From positions 10,683,326-10,747,325 of the forward strand of contig NC_091208.1 of assembly GCF_040958095.1 (NCBI RefSeq): a stretch of 64,000 bases of DNA, written 5' to 3'. This document shows positions 63,843-64,000 of this stretch, piece after piece. The stretch is from Procambarus clarkii (lineage: Eukaryota; Arthropoda; Malacostraca; Decapoda; Cambaridae). Numbering within the stretch: the first letter of the stretch is position 1; each line of letters opens with the position of its first letter. Position numbers and translations under genes: made by a program. Under the pieces are notes generated by a model. It saw nothing but the letters and a program-made list of their open reading frames with translations. It was not told where the DNA came from and made no database searches.

Positions 63843-64000
63843 GTGGGAACCGACCTGTGAGATTTATATTTATTTAATTTATATGAATTTATATAGAATT
63901 TATATTTACGTTAATTTGTATACTTCGATAGCAATTTGTATGATGTTAAGTGGACTGTATTTCTGCAATAATCTCACAAATCGATCCTCTACACATTAGG
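63843..64000 (+). other. Start of an unidentified insertion
   Basis: Replaces the expected PLE continuation after GATACAGCGATAG. It begins TGTGGGAACC, as an LTR might, and is very AT-rich. The other end lies outside the window. Confidence 0.4.

Overview
The window is eukaryotic intergenic or heterochromatic DNA that consists almost entirely of transposable elements nested in one another. I find no convincing host gene. Spliceosomal GT-AG introns, tRNA-derived SINEs, Penelope-like elements (PLEs), BEL/Pao and Ty3 LTR elements, a Maverick/Polinton and very long (AT)n tracts together point to an invertebrate animal. The SINEs with a CTCAAGATAAC-type tail and the CR1-like LINE tails are, from memory, typical of decapod crustaceans such as crayfish, lobsters and shrimps. 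That assignment is an inference.

Layout. (1) 1-27021 is a macro-repeat whose unit is a LINE endonuclease fragment, a GIY-YIG (PLE-type) fragment, (AT)n, a LINE 3' tail, a tRNA-like sequence, a 27-bp minisatellite and a 23-bp minisatellite. Parts of it recur at 1-3436, 15711-18440, 22482-24590 and 24592-27021. It is split by a full-length BEL/Pao element (3437-15710, TSD ACAAA) and by a PLE plus a fold-back element and a 30-bp minisatellite (18443-22480). (2) 27022-54636 is a degraded Polinton (adintovirus-like) with terminal inverted repeats. Its morphogenesis genes (protease, major capsid, basic core protein, penton, unknowns, hydrophobic small protein, integrase, packaging ATPase) lie on the minus strand. 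Its zinc-module gene and protein-primed DNA polymerase B lie on the plus strand. The divergent centre (37045-47200) has been filled with about 10 kb of other repeats: a CR1-like LINE, PLEs, and two opposed arrays of a 259-bp SINE-bearing monomer. Another 2-kb insertion splits the polymerase. (3) 54827-61852 is a young Ty3-type LTR retrotransposon with near-identical LTRs and TSD CTTG, in which integrase precedes reverse transcriptase (Gmr1-like order). (4) 61853-64000 is unclassified sequence followed by PLE fragments.

How the genes work together. The BEL element carries, between its 5' LTR and gag, a separate ORF with all SGNH-hydrolase blocks. Its gag-protease and pol frames are joined by an in-frame UGA followed by CUAG, a known leaky context. 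The Polinton set is that of a virus-like transposon: protein-primed replication, retroviral-type integration, and capsid assembly, maturation and packaging. The polymerase and integrase frames are broken, so this copy is probably inactive. The PLE-related repeats carry hammerhead-like ribozyme folds that share an unusual UUGANAA core.

The most unusual observations are the SGNH ORF inside a BEL element, the UGA-CUAG junction, the copia-like pol order in a Ty3 element, the covariant hammerhead-like motifs, and the intron-containing duplicated zinc module in the Polinton.
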